Source of the DNA: Natronospirales bacterium
GTDB lineage: Bacteria; Pseudomonadota; Gammaproteobacteria; Natronospirales; REEB76
DNA: 59,448 bases
NCBI GenBank assembly: GCA_021792635.1
Contig: JAJYUH010000016.1
Span: 1 to 59,448, forward strand
Direction: 5' to 3'
Shown: in pieces, positions 1 through 6,966 of the stretch
Layout: every line of letters starts with the position of its first letter
Numbering within the stretch: the first letter of the stretch is position 1
Program-made: the position numbers and the translations under genes
Notes under the pieces: model-generated
The model's database searches: none
Told to the model about the DNA's origin: nothing
Seen by the model: the letters and a program-made list of their open reading frames with translations, nothing else

Positions 1-48
1 CTGGAACACCTGTTTGGCGATATCCAACCCGATAGTGCTAATCTTCAT
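1..48 (-). CDS. IS110/IS1111-type transposase, N-terminal edge only
   Basis: The minus strand ends at the window edge with the first 16 codons of a transposase, reading MKISTIGLDIAKQVFQ. The GLDIAK segment carries the first catalytic Asp of the DEDD RuvC-like domain of IS110-family enzymes, and the Lys-x-Val-Phe-Gln continuation is typical of the IS1111 branch. A purine-rich stretch (AAAGAGGG) lies just upstream of the ATG. The rest of the gene is outside the window, so intactness cannot be judged. It is a different enzyme from the IS110-family transposase at the right end, whose N-terminus is quite different. Confidence 0.8.
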   Translation of the reverse strand, partial: MKISTIGLDIAKQVFQ

Positions 49-487
49 GTGGGCGCCCTCTTTCATGTGATGTGGAATCATTCAACTGTCCACTCTGGCA
101 CAGTACGATGCCGTAGTGAGAGGGGGCATCCATATCATCTGTGGAGGAGGCGTCCATTGGCGACGCGCAGCGTCCCACGTCTGGGACTTCCCGGGGTCGT
201 CCACTGACCGGCCGACGAACGCAGGACGTGCCGCAGCGAAGGGGACGGACCATCCTATTAGGAATATACGTCGCTGGCGCGAGTGGCCGGGACGCCGGGA
301 CCGTACCGGCCGTCACGAGCGACGCGACGCAATCGCAGGTCGCCTTGCACAAAACGAATGGATCTTTTGTGTGGTAATATCAACCACGAATTGCACGCAA
401 CAGATTACCGTAAGGCCTACGCCACAACGCTGAAATCCAACCATGTTTTGCACATAGCCAAAATATCTTCAGAATTGGGATTTCAGC
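49..487. other. Non-coding stretch: IS110-type element end and FMN reductase promoter region
   Basis: I see no convincing gene here. The left part must hold the upstream non-coding end of the IS110/IS1111-type element. The short open frames are overlapping, compositionally biased and unlike any family I know. The AT-richer last 130 bases (from about 355) precede the FMN reductase start and are the likely promoter region. The Shine-Dalgarno sequence of that gene is poor. Confidence 0.5.
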
Positions 488-1045
488 ATGTCATTGAAGG
501 TGCTTGCATTCGCCGGCAGCCTGCGCAAGGGCTCCTACAACAAGTTGGCTCTCAGGAATGCCGTGGAACTCAAACCGGCGAACATGGCAATCGAGATATT
601 CGATCTTGCGCCGCTTCCACTGTACAACGAAGACCTGCGCGAGAAAGGGTTTCCGCCGGTGGTGGAGGAGTTGCGGGAGAAGATCCGCCGGGCGGACGCC
701 CTGCTGATTGTGACCCCGGAATACAATTATTCCATACCGGGCGTGCTCAAGAATGCCATTGACTGGGCCTCGCGTCCTCCCGACCAACCCTTCAACGACA
801 AGCCCGCAGCCATCATGGGCGCTTCGGGCGGCATTTTGGGCAGTGCACGCGCCCAATACGATTTGCGGCGCAGTTGCGTGTTTCTCAACATGCACGTCAT
901 CAACAAGCCCGAGGTGATGATCGCCCAGGCGCACACCAAGTTCGATCCCGCCGGGCGGCTCACCGACGAAACCGCCCGTAAGCTGATTGCGGAACTGTTA
1001 CTTAACCTCGCTGCCTGGGCGCGGCGGCTCGGCGCTTCTGCCTGA
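488..1045 (+). CDS. NADPH-dependent FMN reductase / quinone reductase (ChrR/YieF-like)
   Basis: A 185-residue flavodoxin-like protein of the NADPH-dependent FMN reductase family, the size of E. coli ChrR (YieF). The N-terminal FMN phosphate loop GSLRKGSYN lies at about residues 10-18, and the family signature PEYNYSIPGVLKNAIDW at about 77-93. Family members use NAD(P)H to reduce FMN, quinones or chromate in the cytoplasm. The substrate here cannot be read from sequence. The gene stands alone, transcribed toward the convergent POT gene 57 bases downstream. The ATG at 488 is the only start that keeps the full phosphate loop. Confidence 0.92.
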   Translation: MSLKVLAFAGSLRKGSYNKLALRNAVELKPANMAIEIFDLAPLPLYNEDLREKGFPPVVEELREKIRRADALLIVTPEYNYSIPGVLKNAIDWASRPPDQPFNDKPAAIMGASGGILGSARAQYDLRRSCVFLNMHVINKPEVMIAQAHTKFDPAGRLTDETARKLIAELLLNLAAWARRLGASA

Positions 1046-1102
1046 GAACGGCTTCAGCCGGTCGGGTGCGGCCGAGCAATTTTCAAGGAAAAACCCGGAC
1101 GC

Positions 1103-2605
1103 CTACTGCTCATCACGCAGGGTTTTGGGGGTGCCCGGCGGCAAGTGCATTTTGTCTTCGGAAACCGACAGGCGCTTCATGAGCGGCACGATGGCGGCGG
1201 CGAGCAGCGTGCCGACGGCGGCTACCACCCCCAGACTGTTGAACAGATGGGTGTAGAGCGGCAGGGTCTTTAATGGGTCGGTGACACCCCGGGGCACGCC
1301 GGCATAGTTCGCCACGAAGCCGCCGAGGTACTGGGAAATACCGGTGGCGAGAAACCAGGCGCCCATGATGAAACCGCGCAACTTCGGACCCACGTAGCGC
1401 GCCACCATGGCGAGTCCCAGACCGCTGATGAGGAGTTCACCCAGGGATTGCAGGCCGTAACCCGCGACCATCCAGCCGAATGCCACTTTGCCGTCCACGG
1501 CAAACAGGCCGCTCATTCCGTAGGTGAAGAATCCCAGGCTCAGCACCGCGAAGCCGAAGGCGAATTTGCTGGCGATGTGGAAGTCGCCGCGGCCCTGGCT
1601 CATGCGGTGGTAGAGCCAGGCGAGAAACGGGCTGAGAATGAAAATCCAGATGGGGTTGAGGGCCTGTACCTGGCCGGCGGGCACCGCGTAGTGCAGGCCC
1701 AGGAAGCTGATATTGAGGTCCACGTTGCGCAGCGCGAACAGCGTGAGGGAGGTGGGCATCTGCTGGTAAAAGATGAAGAACAGGATGGTCTCGGCGGTGA
1801 GCACCAGTACCGCCCACAGTCCTCTGCGCTCCTGACGGTTGCCCTTCCAGAGCAGTATCGCGAAGATGGCAAGCAGTGCCAGGCCCGTGATCAGCACCAC
1901 GGCGCGCGCCACGCTCAGATTCTGGATGATGGCGGTGACCAGGGCCATGGCAACCAGCGCGCCGGCCACCACCAGTACCATGCGCAGCCACGGGAAAGGG
2001 CGGAAGTCGGGCTCCGAGCCCACGTGGGCCAGATAACGGCGCATGAGGAAATAATTCACGATGCCTACCACCAGGCCGCCGGCGCACACTGCGAACGCCA
2101 CGTGCCAGCCCAGCCACACGGCGATGAGCGGCGTGGCAATTTGCGAGAGGGTGGCGCCTACATTTACCGCCATGTAATACATGGTGAAGGCGCTGTCTAT
2201 CTTGGCGGTATCGCCTTCGTAGAGTTTGGAAATCAGGTTGGCGGGGTTGGCCTTGAATATCCCCCCACCCACCGCCACCACGCCGAGCGCGGCGAACAGC
2301 AGCGCCGGGTTGGGGATGGCCAGCATGGCGTAGCCGACGGCGAGCATCACGGCGCCGAGCAGCGCCGTGCGCCGGCTGCCGAGTACCCGGTCGCCGATCC
2401 AGCCGCCCAGGGCGGGGATGGCGTAGGCCATGGCGCTGAAGGCACCAAACGTAAGGTTGGCGCGGTCATCCGCGTAACCGAGCTGCTGCACCATGAACAG
2501 CACCACCACGGCGGTCATGCCGTAGTAGCCGAAGCGTTCCCACATCTCGATGAGGAACAGGGTGACGAAACCCAGGGTACGGGAGGGTGTTGCTGGTGAT
2601 TTCAT
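1103..2605 (-). CDS. POT family proton-dependent oligopeptide transporter (Dtp-like)
   Basis: A 500-residue major-facilitator protein of the POT/PTR family (proton-coupled di- and tripeptide uptake, inner membrane). The family ExxER motif is visible near the N-terminus in EMWERFGYYGM, followed by a Gly-rich GGWIGDRVLGSRR loop typical of the second to third helices, and about 14 hydrophobic segments. I place the start at 2605 (MKSPATPSRT) because the in-frame extension to 2776 is Pro/Ala/Arg-rich, begins with TTG and resembles no POT N-terminus. With the DPP IV, S10 and prolidase genes of this window it would import the peptides they release. It is divergent from the PilZ gene across a 390-base structured intergenic region. 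Confidence 0.92.
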   Translation of the reverse strand: MKSPATPSRTLGFVTLFLIEMWERFGYYGMTAVVVLFMVQQLGYADDRANLTFGAFSAMAYAIPALGGWIGDRVLGSRRTALLGAVMLAVGYAMLAIPNPALLFAALGVVAVGGGIFKANPANLISKLYEGDTAKIDSAFTMYYMAVNVGATLSQIATPLIAVWLGWHVAFAVCAGGLVVGIVNYFLMRRYLAHVGSEPDFRPFPWLRMVLVVAGALVAMALVTAIIQNLSVARAVVLITGLALLAIFAILLWKGNRQERRGLWAVLVLTAETILFFIFYQQMPTSLTLFALRNVDLNISFLGLHYAVPAGQVQALNPIWIFILSPFLAWLYHRMSQGRGDFHIASKFAFGFAVLSLGFFTYGMSGLFAVDGKVAFGWMVAGYGLQSLGELLISGLGLAMVARYVGPKLRGFIMGAWFLATGISQYLGGFVANYAGVPRGVTDPLKTLPLYTHLFNSLGVVAAVGTLLAAAIVPLMKRLSVSEDKMHLPPGTPKTLRDEQ

Positions 2606-2995
2606 GCTCGCATCCACGGTGAGTTGGGGGGTGGAATCCGGCGCAACTGCCCGGGTGGGCCTGGCGGCAGCCGGCTTGGCGGCTTTAGTACCAGATTGGG
2701 GCCCGGGTGGGAAGGGCGGCCTGATGCGGGCTCGGAACCGCGACGATTTGCTGTCTATACTTACCCGGGTACTCAAGTGGCCGGGTAAGGCGATACCGGG
2801 GTGCCTCGCGGGCGAATCAGGCGCCTATTTTTGCCTGATTCGGCGGAGGCCGGTCCGGGTGAGCGGCGCAGCCGCGGGCACCTGCGCAGGCGGGCACGGG
2901 CCGGACTTTCCGCAGCAGGCAACGCAACGGACTTGGGGAATGGAAAGGTCCGGGAAGGCCTTTTGCAACGATCCATTTTAAAGAACGCGCTACTC
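2606..2995. promoter_or_regulatory. Divergent intergenic region with two perfect inverted repeats
   Basis: This gap between the POT and PilZ starts holds two perfect inverted repeats. CTTACCCGG at 2760-2768 pairs with CCGGGTAAG at 2781-2789. CGAATCAGGC at 2813-2822 pairs with GCCTGATTCG at 2833-2842 around a T-rich 10-base loop. Neither is followed by a T-run, so they look more like operators, leader hairpins or a small structured RNA than terminators. Both promoters must lie here, but I cannot place -35/-10 boxes with confidence. No gene is supported. Confidence 0.5.
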
Positions 2996-3412
2996 ATGGG
3001 AAACAGCAACATGCCGGCCCAACAAAGTCACGAGCGACGCCGTTTCAGACGCTTCCGTTTTGCCTCGGTCATCCGGGTCCGCCAGGGCGACGCAATCCAG
3101 GAATGCGAAATGCTGGATATGTCCTTCCGCGGCTTCCTCGGGCGCTGCCTGGCGGAGTGGCGGCCTGCCGAGGGAGACAAGCTGCGGGTGGAGTGGCGCC
3201 TGGCGGAACTCATCAAACTGGAACTGGACGCCGCGGTGGTGCACGTGCAAGGTGACCGCATCGGCTGTATCTGGGAGGCGCATGATCCGGAAAGTTTTGC
3301 GCACCTGAAGCGGCTCGTGGAAATCAACCTGCTGGACCCCACACTGGTGGCACGGGAACTGGAAGCCCTCAGAGGGGAGACGACTCACCAGCACAGTGAC
3401 GCCGTGCATTAG
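2996..3412 (+). CDS. PilZ domain protein (candidate c-di-GMP receptor)
   Basis: A 138-residue single-domain PilZ protein. The two c-di-GMP-binding signatures are visible: an Arg-rich RRRFRRFRF stretch at about residues 13-21 (RxxxR motif) and DMSFRGFLG at about 43-51 (D/NxSxxG motif), followed by beta strands of the PilZ barrel. By family precedent it would bind c-di-GMP in the cytoplasm and pass the signal to motility, adhesion or exopolysaccharide machinery. The partner is unknown. ATG 2996 is used; an internal ATG at 3011 also has purine-rich sequence upstream and is possible. The stop codon overlaps the end of an IS256 remnant on the other strand, so the last residues could have been altered by that insertion. 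Confidence 0.88.
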   Translation: MGNSNMPAQQSHERRRFRRFRFASVIRVRQGDAIQECEMLDMSFRGFLGRCLAEWRPAEGDKLRVEWRLAELIKLELDAAVVHVQGDRIGCIWEAHDPESFAHLKRLVEINLLDPTLVARELEALRGETTHQHSDAVH

Positions 3413-3638
3413 CTTGCGGCGAATCCCTGGAAGTCCCGGCGGTGGAATGGCAACTTCTTCATCTCGCCCTCCAGCGCGCGGTTGATCATCCGCTGCAGCA
3501 GCTGCGAATACAGCGTGTCCACGTCCGCCGCTGTCTTGCAATCCTTCAATACTTCGTCCAATGTCTCCAACTGGATGACCATCTGCTTCACTCCTCATGA
3601 TTATGTGTGCTAACGTCTCATGAAGCAGTTACACAGTT
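3409..3638 (-). mobile_element. Truncated IS256-family element, 5' end only
   Basis: On the minus strand a good ribosome-binding site (GAGGAG) and an ATG at 3582 start a frame with LDEVLKDCKTAADV and QLLQRMINRALEGEM. This matches the extreme N-terminus of IS256-family transposases, where a 'cleft of CKT..D, then LL..L...ALEGEM' arrangement precedes the HLGY motif. The match stops after about 45 residues, and the frame ends at 3409-3411 inside the PilZ stop region. Upstream of the start the element end reads CTGTGTAACTGCTTCATGAG (complement of about 3619-3638), which looks like an IS256-type terminal repeat. The remnant therefore keeps one end and the first codons; the catalytic DDE part is missing. 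Confidence 0.55.
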
Positions 3639-3651
3639 CAATTTACAGCCT

Positions 3652-3841
3652 CTTTTCGAAGCCGTTTGCGGATGGTGAATAGACAATTACATATCCATGC
3701 TGCATTCTGGCAGGCGCCGAGACGGTGAGCTATTTTTATCGGGACGAGATCGGCAGCGTGGAGGTGACAAGCGACGACAGCGGCGGGAGCCTGGCGCGCT
3801 ATGCATACAGTGCCTGGGGTAAGGCGCGGCTGGTCGCGGGG
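3652..3841 (+). repeat. Direct repeat A, copy 1 (module junction and RHS start)
   Basis: About 190 bases, recurring at 6718-6907 with scattered substitutions that are denser on the left. The repeat spans the last codons of the membrane protein gene, the short spacer and the start of the RHS core through codons for WGKARLVAG. The two copies diverge abruptly after CGCGGGG. Recombination between such copies would delete or duplicate a whole module. Confidence 0.85.
3653..3682 (+). pseudogene. 3' stub of a lost RHS-associated membrane protein gene
   Basis: The frame ending at the TAG of 3680-3682 reads FSKPFADGE. The intact membrane protein gene at 6341-6748 ends FSKPSADGE. In both places the stop is followed by 14 codons and then the GTG of an RHS fragment. 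This indicates that another module once lay upstream. The IS256-like end stops about 15 bases before the match begins, so the insertion and a later deletion probably removed the rest. Confidence 0.6.
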
Positions 3842-5143
3842 ACCGGGGCGTATGTGACGCCGGGTTACGGCAGTTGCACCGCCGCGCTGCCGGGCCAGCG
3901 GGAGGGCTTTGCCGGCCACGAGAACCTGAGCGACGTGTGCCTGGTGAACATGGAGGGGCGCATCTACGACCCGGATCTCGGGCGGTTCCTGAGTGCGGAC
4001 CCGGACGTGCAATCGCCGTTCTCCAGCCAGGGCTACGACCGCTACGCCTACGTGGACAACAACCCCTTAAGCCTGACGGATCCCACGGGGTATTTCGCCG
4101 AGGCGGTGCTGGGGGAGGTCATCAGCGACATCGGACCGTTTCTGAGCGTGTTCCAACCGTTCTGCGGAGTCTGGTGTACGGCGGCAGCGGAAGCGGTGGG
4201 CGGCTACATGCAGAGCGGCAACAACGTGGGCACGGGGCTGGAGGCGGGGACGCTGTCCCTGGCGTCCTCGGAGAGTATGAACGCGATCGGCGGTTACTAC
4301 GGAGCCAGTCCCTCCGGGGCCTACGTGGGCGGGATGTCCGCCGCCGAGGCGTTGGCCTCCAAGACCCTGGTGGAGGGTCTGGTGCTGGGGGCGCTGAGCG
4401 AGGCGGGCGGCGGGCGCTTCGGCAGCGGGTTCCTGGGCGGGGTGACGGGCAGCCTGGCGGGGTCATACCTGAACAGCCCGGCATTCAATAATCTGAACGA
4501 TCCCGGGAAAATCCTCCTGGCTGCGCTCGCGGGCGGCACGGTGTCCTACGCCGCCGGCGGCAACTTCGGCACCGGCGCGCTCGCCGCCGCGTTCGTGGAG
4601 GCGTTTAATGATTTGCAGCATCCTTACGGATACGCGGAGGGGTACCCAATTGAAAATCAGAACGCAGGAGGAGAGGTCCGAGTACCAGACATCGTTGACG
4701 GAAAACAGGTCGGTTGGATGTATGTGCCCCGAGGGGCGGTAACACAGGTTCTTCTTGCAGAAGATGCCGCAACGACACCCGCTCAATATGACAAGCCCTG
4801 CAATCTGGGCTGTTGGAAGAACATAGGGTTTGGGGCGGCGGCTGGAACCTCTCTTTTGACAGCCGGAAGTAGCCTCGGCGCGAGTCTGTTGGCCAATCTA
4901 GCAGACGAGGAAGAGGCAGTGCAAGCATTTGAAAATGCTGCCCGTACCTTGAAGGGTATCTCTTTGGTTTCCGGAGGAGTAGCACTTTATTTGCGTCCAA
5001 GTCTGCGGGATGCTGGACTGCTCGGCGCGTCGGCAGCTGCACTAATGATCCCGCTTCCGGAAATCCAGCTTCCGATAGAGATTTTCCTGGAAGCTGAGGA
5101 TCTTAACGCACGCCTGGCCCCAATCGCCAGCCATCCACACTAG
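3725..5143 (+). CDS. RHS-core fragment with variable C-terminal tail (candidate polymorphic toxin)
   Basis: A 472-residue GTG-started frame. Residues 1-124 are the end of an RHS repeat-associated core: YFYRDEIGS, then YDPDLGRFLSADPD and the terminal NNPLSLTDPTGYF motif. The YD-repeat shell that should precede it is missing, so this is a displaced C-terminal piece and may not be expressed or exported on its own. A Gly/Ala-rich linker follows. Residues 216-372 come from a 472-bp segment duplicated in the next module, and residues 373-472 form the specific tail. The tail is hydrophobic, with no nuclease or deaminase motif that I recognise. By RHS precedent the tail would be the effector and the next gene its immunity protein; that is inference. 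The same-strand 127-residue membrane protein gene begins 25 bases after the stop. Confidence 0.8.
   Translation: MSYFYRDEIGSVEVTSDDSGGSLARYAYSAWGKARLVAGTGAYVTPGYGSCTAALPGQREGFAGHENLSDVCLVNMEGRIYDPDLGRFLSADPDVQSPFSSQGYDRYAYVDNNPLSLTDPTGYFAEAVLGEVISDIGPFLSVFQPFCGVWCTAAAEAVGGYMQSGNNVGTGLEAGTLSLASSESMNAIGGYYGASPSGAYVGGMSAAEALASKTLVEGLVLGALSEAGGGRFGSGFLGGVTGSLAGSYLNSPAFNNLNDPGKILLAALAGGTVSYAAGGNFGTGALAAAFVEAFNDLQHPYGYAEGYPIENQNAGGEVRVPDIVDGKQVGWMYVPRGAVTQVLLAEDAATTPAQYDKPCNLGCWKNIGFGAAAGTSLLTAGSSLGASLLANLADEEEAVQAFENAARTLKGISLVSGGVALYLRPSLRDAGLLGASAAALMIPLPEIQLPIEIFLEAEDLNARLAPIASHPH
4371..4842 (+). repeat. Direct repeat B, copy 1 (RHS linker)
   Basis: A 472-bp segment, nearly identical (I count about three mismatches, all in the first 70 bases) to 5580-6051. 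It encodes the Gly/Ala-rich RHS linker and the pre-tail segment ending WKNIGFGAAAG. The copies part sharply after GGGGCGGCGGC, exactly where the module-specific tails begin. Confidence 0.93.
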
Positions 5144-5168
5144 CTCACTGTCTCGTCGTCCGGCTGTC

Positions 5169-5552
5169 ATGCAAACACCGACTACCAATCACCCCCCTCC
5201 ACCGTATCGGCGACCGGGCACTCGCAGCGCAATCAGTGCTTTCCTGCAAGCTCTGGAATTGGCCCCCGTGGTGCTATTGAGTAGAAAAATTTATATCGTC
5301 GCCGTCGCAGTGATCGGTCTTTCTTATCTTGTTCATCGCTATTCTGCAATGGCACAATATGATTTAGCTCATACACCTCGCATGAGGCGATATCTGTATC
5401 GAGACTATCCGATTTGCTATGCGATCGTGTTCGCCGCATCCTTTCTGCCGGAAGGATGGAGGCTTATAATATTTTTAATTGTTATGGCATATCTGATGGT
5501 CGTGGGAATTAAAGTGGGCCGGCAGGCAATCAAATCATACTATCAACATTAG
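5169..5552 (+). CDS. Small membrane protein, candidate immunity protein of RHS tail 1
   Basis: 127 residues with a Pro/Arg-rich N-terminus (PPPPYRRPG) and hydrophobic segments at about 38-58, 80-96 and 97-116, so an inner-membrane protein. The LYRDYPI and SFLPEGW motifs recur in the second membrane protein (6341-6748), and the two align over their whole length. I know no named family for it. It starts 25 bases after the RHS tail stop, and a copy follows each tail, which is the arrangement of RHS or CDI immunity genes. A membrane-located immunity protein would fit a membrane-acting tail. Function is inferred from context only. Lower GC than the flanking core genes points to horizontal origin. 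Confidence 0.7.
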   Translation: MQTPTTNHPPPPYRRPGTRSAISAFLQALELAPVVLLSRKIYIVAVAVIGLSYLVHRYSAMAQYDLAHTPRMRRYLYRDYPICYAIVFAASFLPEGWRLIIFLIVMAYLMVVGIKVGRQAIKSYYQH

Positions 5553-5572
5553 CTCAACTGTTATATTTTTGC

Positions 5573-6319
5573 ATGGAAATGGAGGGACTGGTGCTGGGCG
5601 CGCTGAGCGAGGCGGGCGGCGGGCGCTTCGGCAGCGGGTTTCTGGGCGGGGTGACGGGCAGCCTGGCGGGGTCATACCTGAACAGCCCGGCATTCAATAA
5701 TCTGAACGATCCCGGGAAAATCCTCCTGGCTGCGCTCGCGGGCGGCACGGTGTCCTACGCCGCCGGCGGCAACTTCGGCACCGGCGCGCTCGCCGCCGCG
5801 TTCGTGGAGGCGTTTAATGATTTGCAGCATCCTTACGGATACGCGGAGGGGTACCCAATTGAAAATCAGAACGCAGGAGGAGAGGTCCGAGTACCAGACA
5901 TCGTTGACGGAAAACAGGTCGGTTGGATGTATGTGCCCCGAGGGGCGGTAACACAGGTTCTTCTTGCAGAAGATGCCGCAACGACACCCGCTCAATATGA
6001 CAAGCCCTGCAATCTGGGCTGTTGGAAGAACATAGGGTTTGGGGCGGCGGCAGGTATTTCTTTTTCAACGGGGGTAGGAGAGATAGGAGCTCTTACGCTT
6101 GGAGCAGATGAAGCAGCAGGGACATTAGGGGAAATATCACTGACATCGGGTGGCGCGGCATTGTGGCTTCACCCTAGTGCATTAAGTGGGCTTACATTCG
6201 CCGCCGAAGCAGCGGCTATGTTTGCTCCTTTTCCAGAACTTGGTCTGCCATTTGCTATATTCTCGAAAAGCTACGAACTTTATGATTATTTATCGCCTTA
6301 CGCAACCCCAAAAAACTAA
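5573..6319 (+). CDS. Orphan RHS C-terminal tail module 2
   Basis: 248 residues. The frame opens MEMEGLVLGALSE at a fortuitous ATG just before the duplicated linker, so the RHS core (DPDLGRF...DPTGY) is absent: this is a classic displaced orphan tail. Residues 3-159 match the linker of module 1 almost exactly. Residues 160-248 are the specific tail, related to but clearly diverged from tail 1 (shared ISL.SGG.AL.L.PS, then a Pro-rich hydrophobic block and a final SP/AP-I/Y-A region). No strong ribosome-binding site is seen, so the module is probably silent until recombined onto a full RHS core. A paired membrane protein gene follows after 21 bases. Confidence 0.75.
   Translation: MEMEGLVLGALSEAGGGRFGSGFLGGVTGSLAGSYLNSPAFNNLNDPGKILLAALAGGTVSYAAGGNFGTGALAAAFVEAFNDLQHPYGYAEGYPIENQNAGGEVRVPDIVDGKQVGWMYVPRGAVTQVLLAEDAATTPAQYDKPCNLGCWKNIGFGAAAGISFSTGVGEIGALTLGADEAAGTLGEISLTSGGAALWLHPSALSGLTFAAEAAAMFAPFPELGLPFAIFSKSYELYDYLSPYATPKN
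5580..6051 (+). repeat. Direct repeat B, copy 2 (RHS linker)
   Basis: Second copy of the 472-bp linker segment at 4371-4842, offset by 1209 bases. The near-identity of this copy beside strongly diverged flanking tails shows recent duplication or gene conversion limited to the shared linker. Confidence 0.93.
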
Positions 6320-6340
6320 ATCCACTGTACAAGGTTCGTT

Positions 6341-6748
6341 TTGTCTACACAAACTTCTGTTCAATCGAAAGTTCTTCCACCATATCGGGGTCGACGCGTC
6401 GTAGCGTTTGGTAATTTTCTATTTTTTCTTAAGATGCTCCCTATAATTGCGTTTGGGATGAAATTTTACGTTATTGGATTTATTGCGATTGGGCTCTGCT
6501 ACGCTGTACATTCCTATACAGTCATGGGCAGATTTTTGTTGGAAAATGTTCCTAGAGAGCGTTCTCATCTCTATCGCGATTGCCCAATCTTATTTATTGT
6601 GGCGTTTGGAGTATCGTTTCTACCTAAAGGCTGGGCATTGATTATCGGTTTGGTTCTGTTGGGTATCAATCTTTATATTGGCTTAAAAGTAATTAAACAA
6701 AAATACAGACTCATCGATTTCTCGAAGCCATCTGCAGACGGTGAATAA
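6341..6748 (+). CDS. Small membrane protein, candidate immunity protein of RHS tail 2
   Basis: 135 residues from a TTG at 6341; the N-terminus (PPYRGRR) aligns with PPYRRPG of the first membrane protein, which supports this start over internal ATGs. Hydrophobic segments lie at about 24-60 and 83-119. LYRDCPI and SFLPKGW correspond to LYRDYPI and SFLPEGW of the paralogue at 5169-5552. It begins 21 bases after tail 2. Its last codons (FSKPSADGE) lie inside direct repeat A. Unusually AT-rich for this window. The immunity role is inferred from pairing, not from a known family. Confidence 0.68.
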   Translation: MSTQTSVQSKVLPPYRGRRVVAFGNFLFFLKMLPIIAFGMKFYVIGFIAIGLCYAVHSYTVMGRFLLENVPRERSHLYRDCPILFIVAFGVSFLPKGWALIIGLVLLGINLYIGLKVIKQKYRLIDFSKPSADGE

Positions 6749-6907
6749 ACATTTACATATCCAGGCTACATCCTGGCAGGCGCCGAGACGGTGAGCTATT
6801 TTTATCGGGACGAGATCGGCAGCATGGAGGTGACGAGCGACGGCAGCGGCGGGAGCCTGGCGCGCTATGCATACAGTGCCTGGGGTAAGGCGCGGCTGGT
6901 CGCGGGG
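6718..6907 (+). repeat. Direct repeat A, copy 2
   Basis: Second copy of the junction repeat at 3652-3841, offset by 3066 bases. It ends at the same CGCGGGG after which copy 1 continues into the RHS core, but here the sequence changes to unrelated DNA near the radical SAM gene. Confidence 0.85.
6791..6907 (+). pseudogene. Third RHS-core fragment, truncated
   Basis: The GTG-started frame repeats the first 39 residues of the RHS fragment at 3725 (SYFYRDEIGSMEVTSDGSGG, then WGKARLVAG) and then runs into unrelated sequence. It is the right-hand scar of the module array: a third RHS unit began here and was lost by deletion that joined it to the region downstream of the radical SAM gene. Confidence 0.85.
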
Positions 6908-6966
6908 GATTGTGAGTCCGGCGGAGCGAGCCGTGCGTATTTCAGCCAGGCTCGGGGCCGTGCAAC

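Noticed and set aside
1448..2599. 383-codon open frame antisense to the POT gene
   Set aside because: His/Glu/Gly-rich translation without any family, produced by GC-rich third positions of the real transporter gene.
2606..2776. N-terminal extension of the POT transporter
   Set aside because: TTG start, Pro/Ala/Arg-rich, no match to POT N-termini; the ATG at 2605 gives a normal length.
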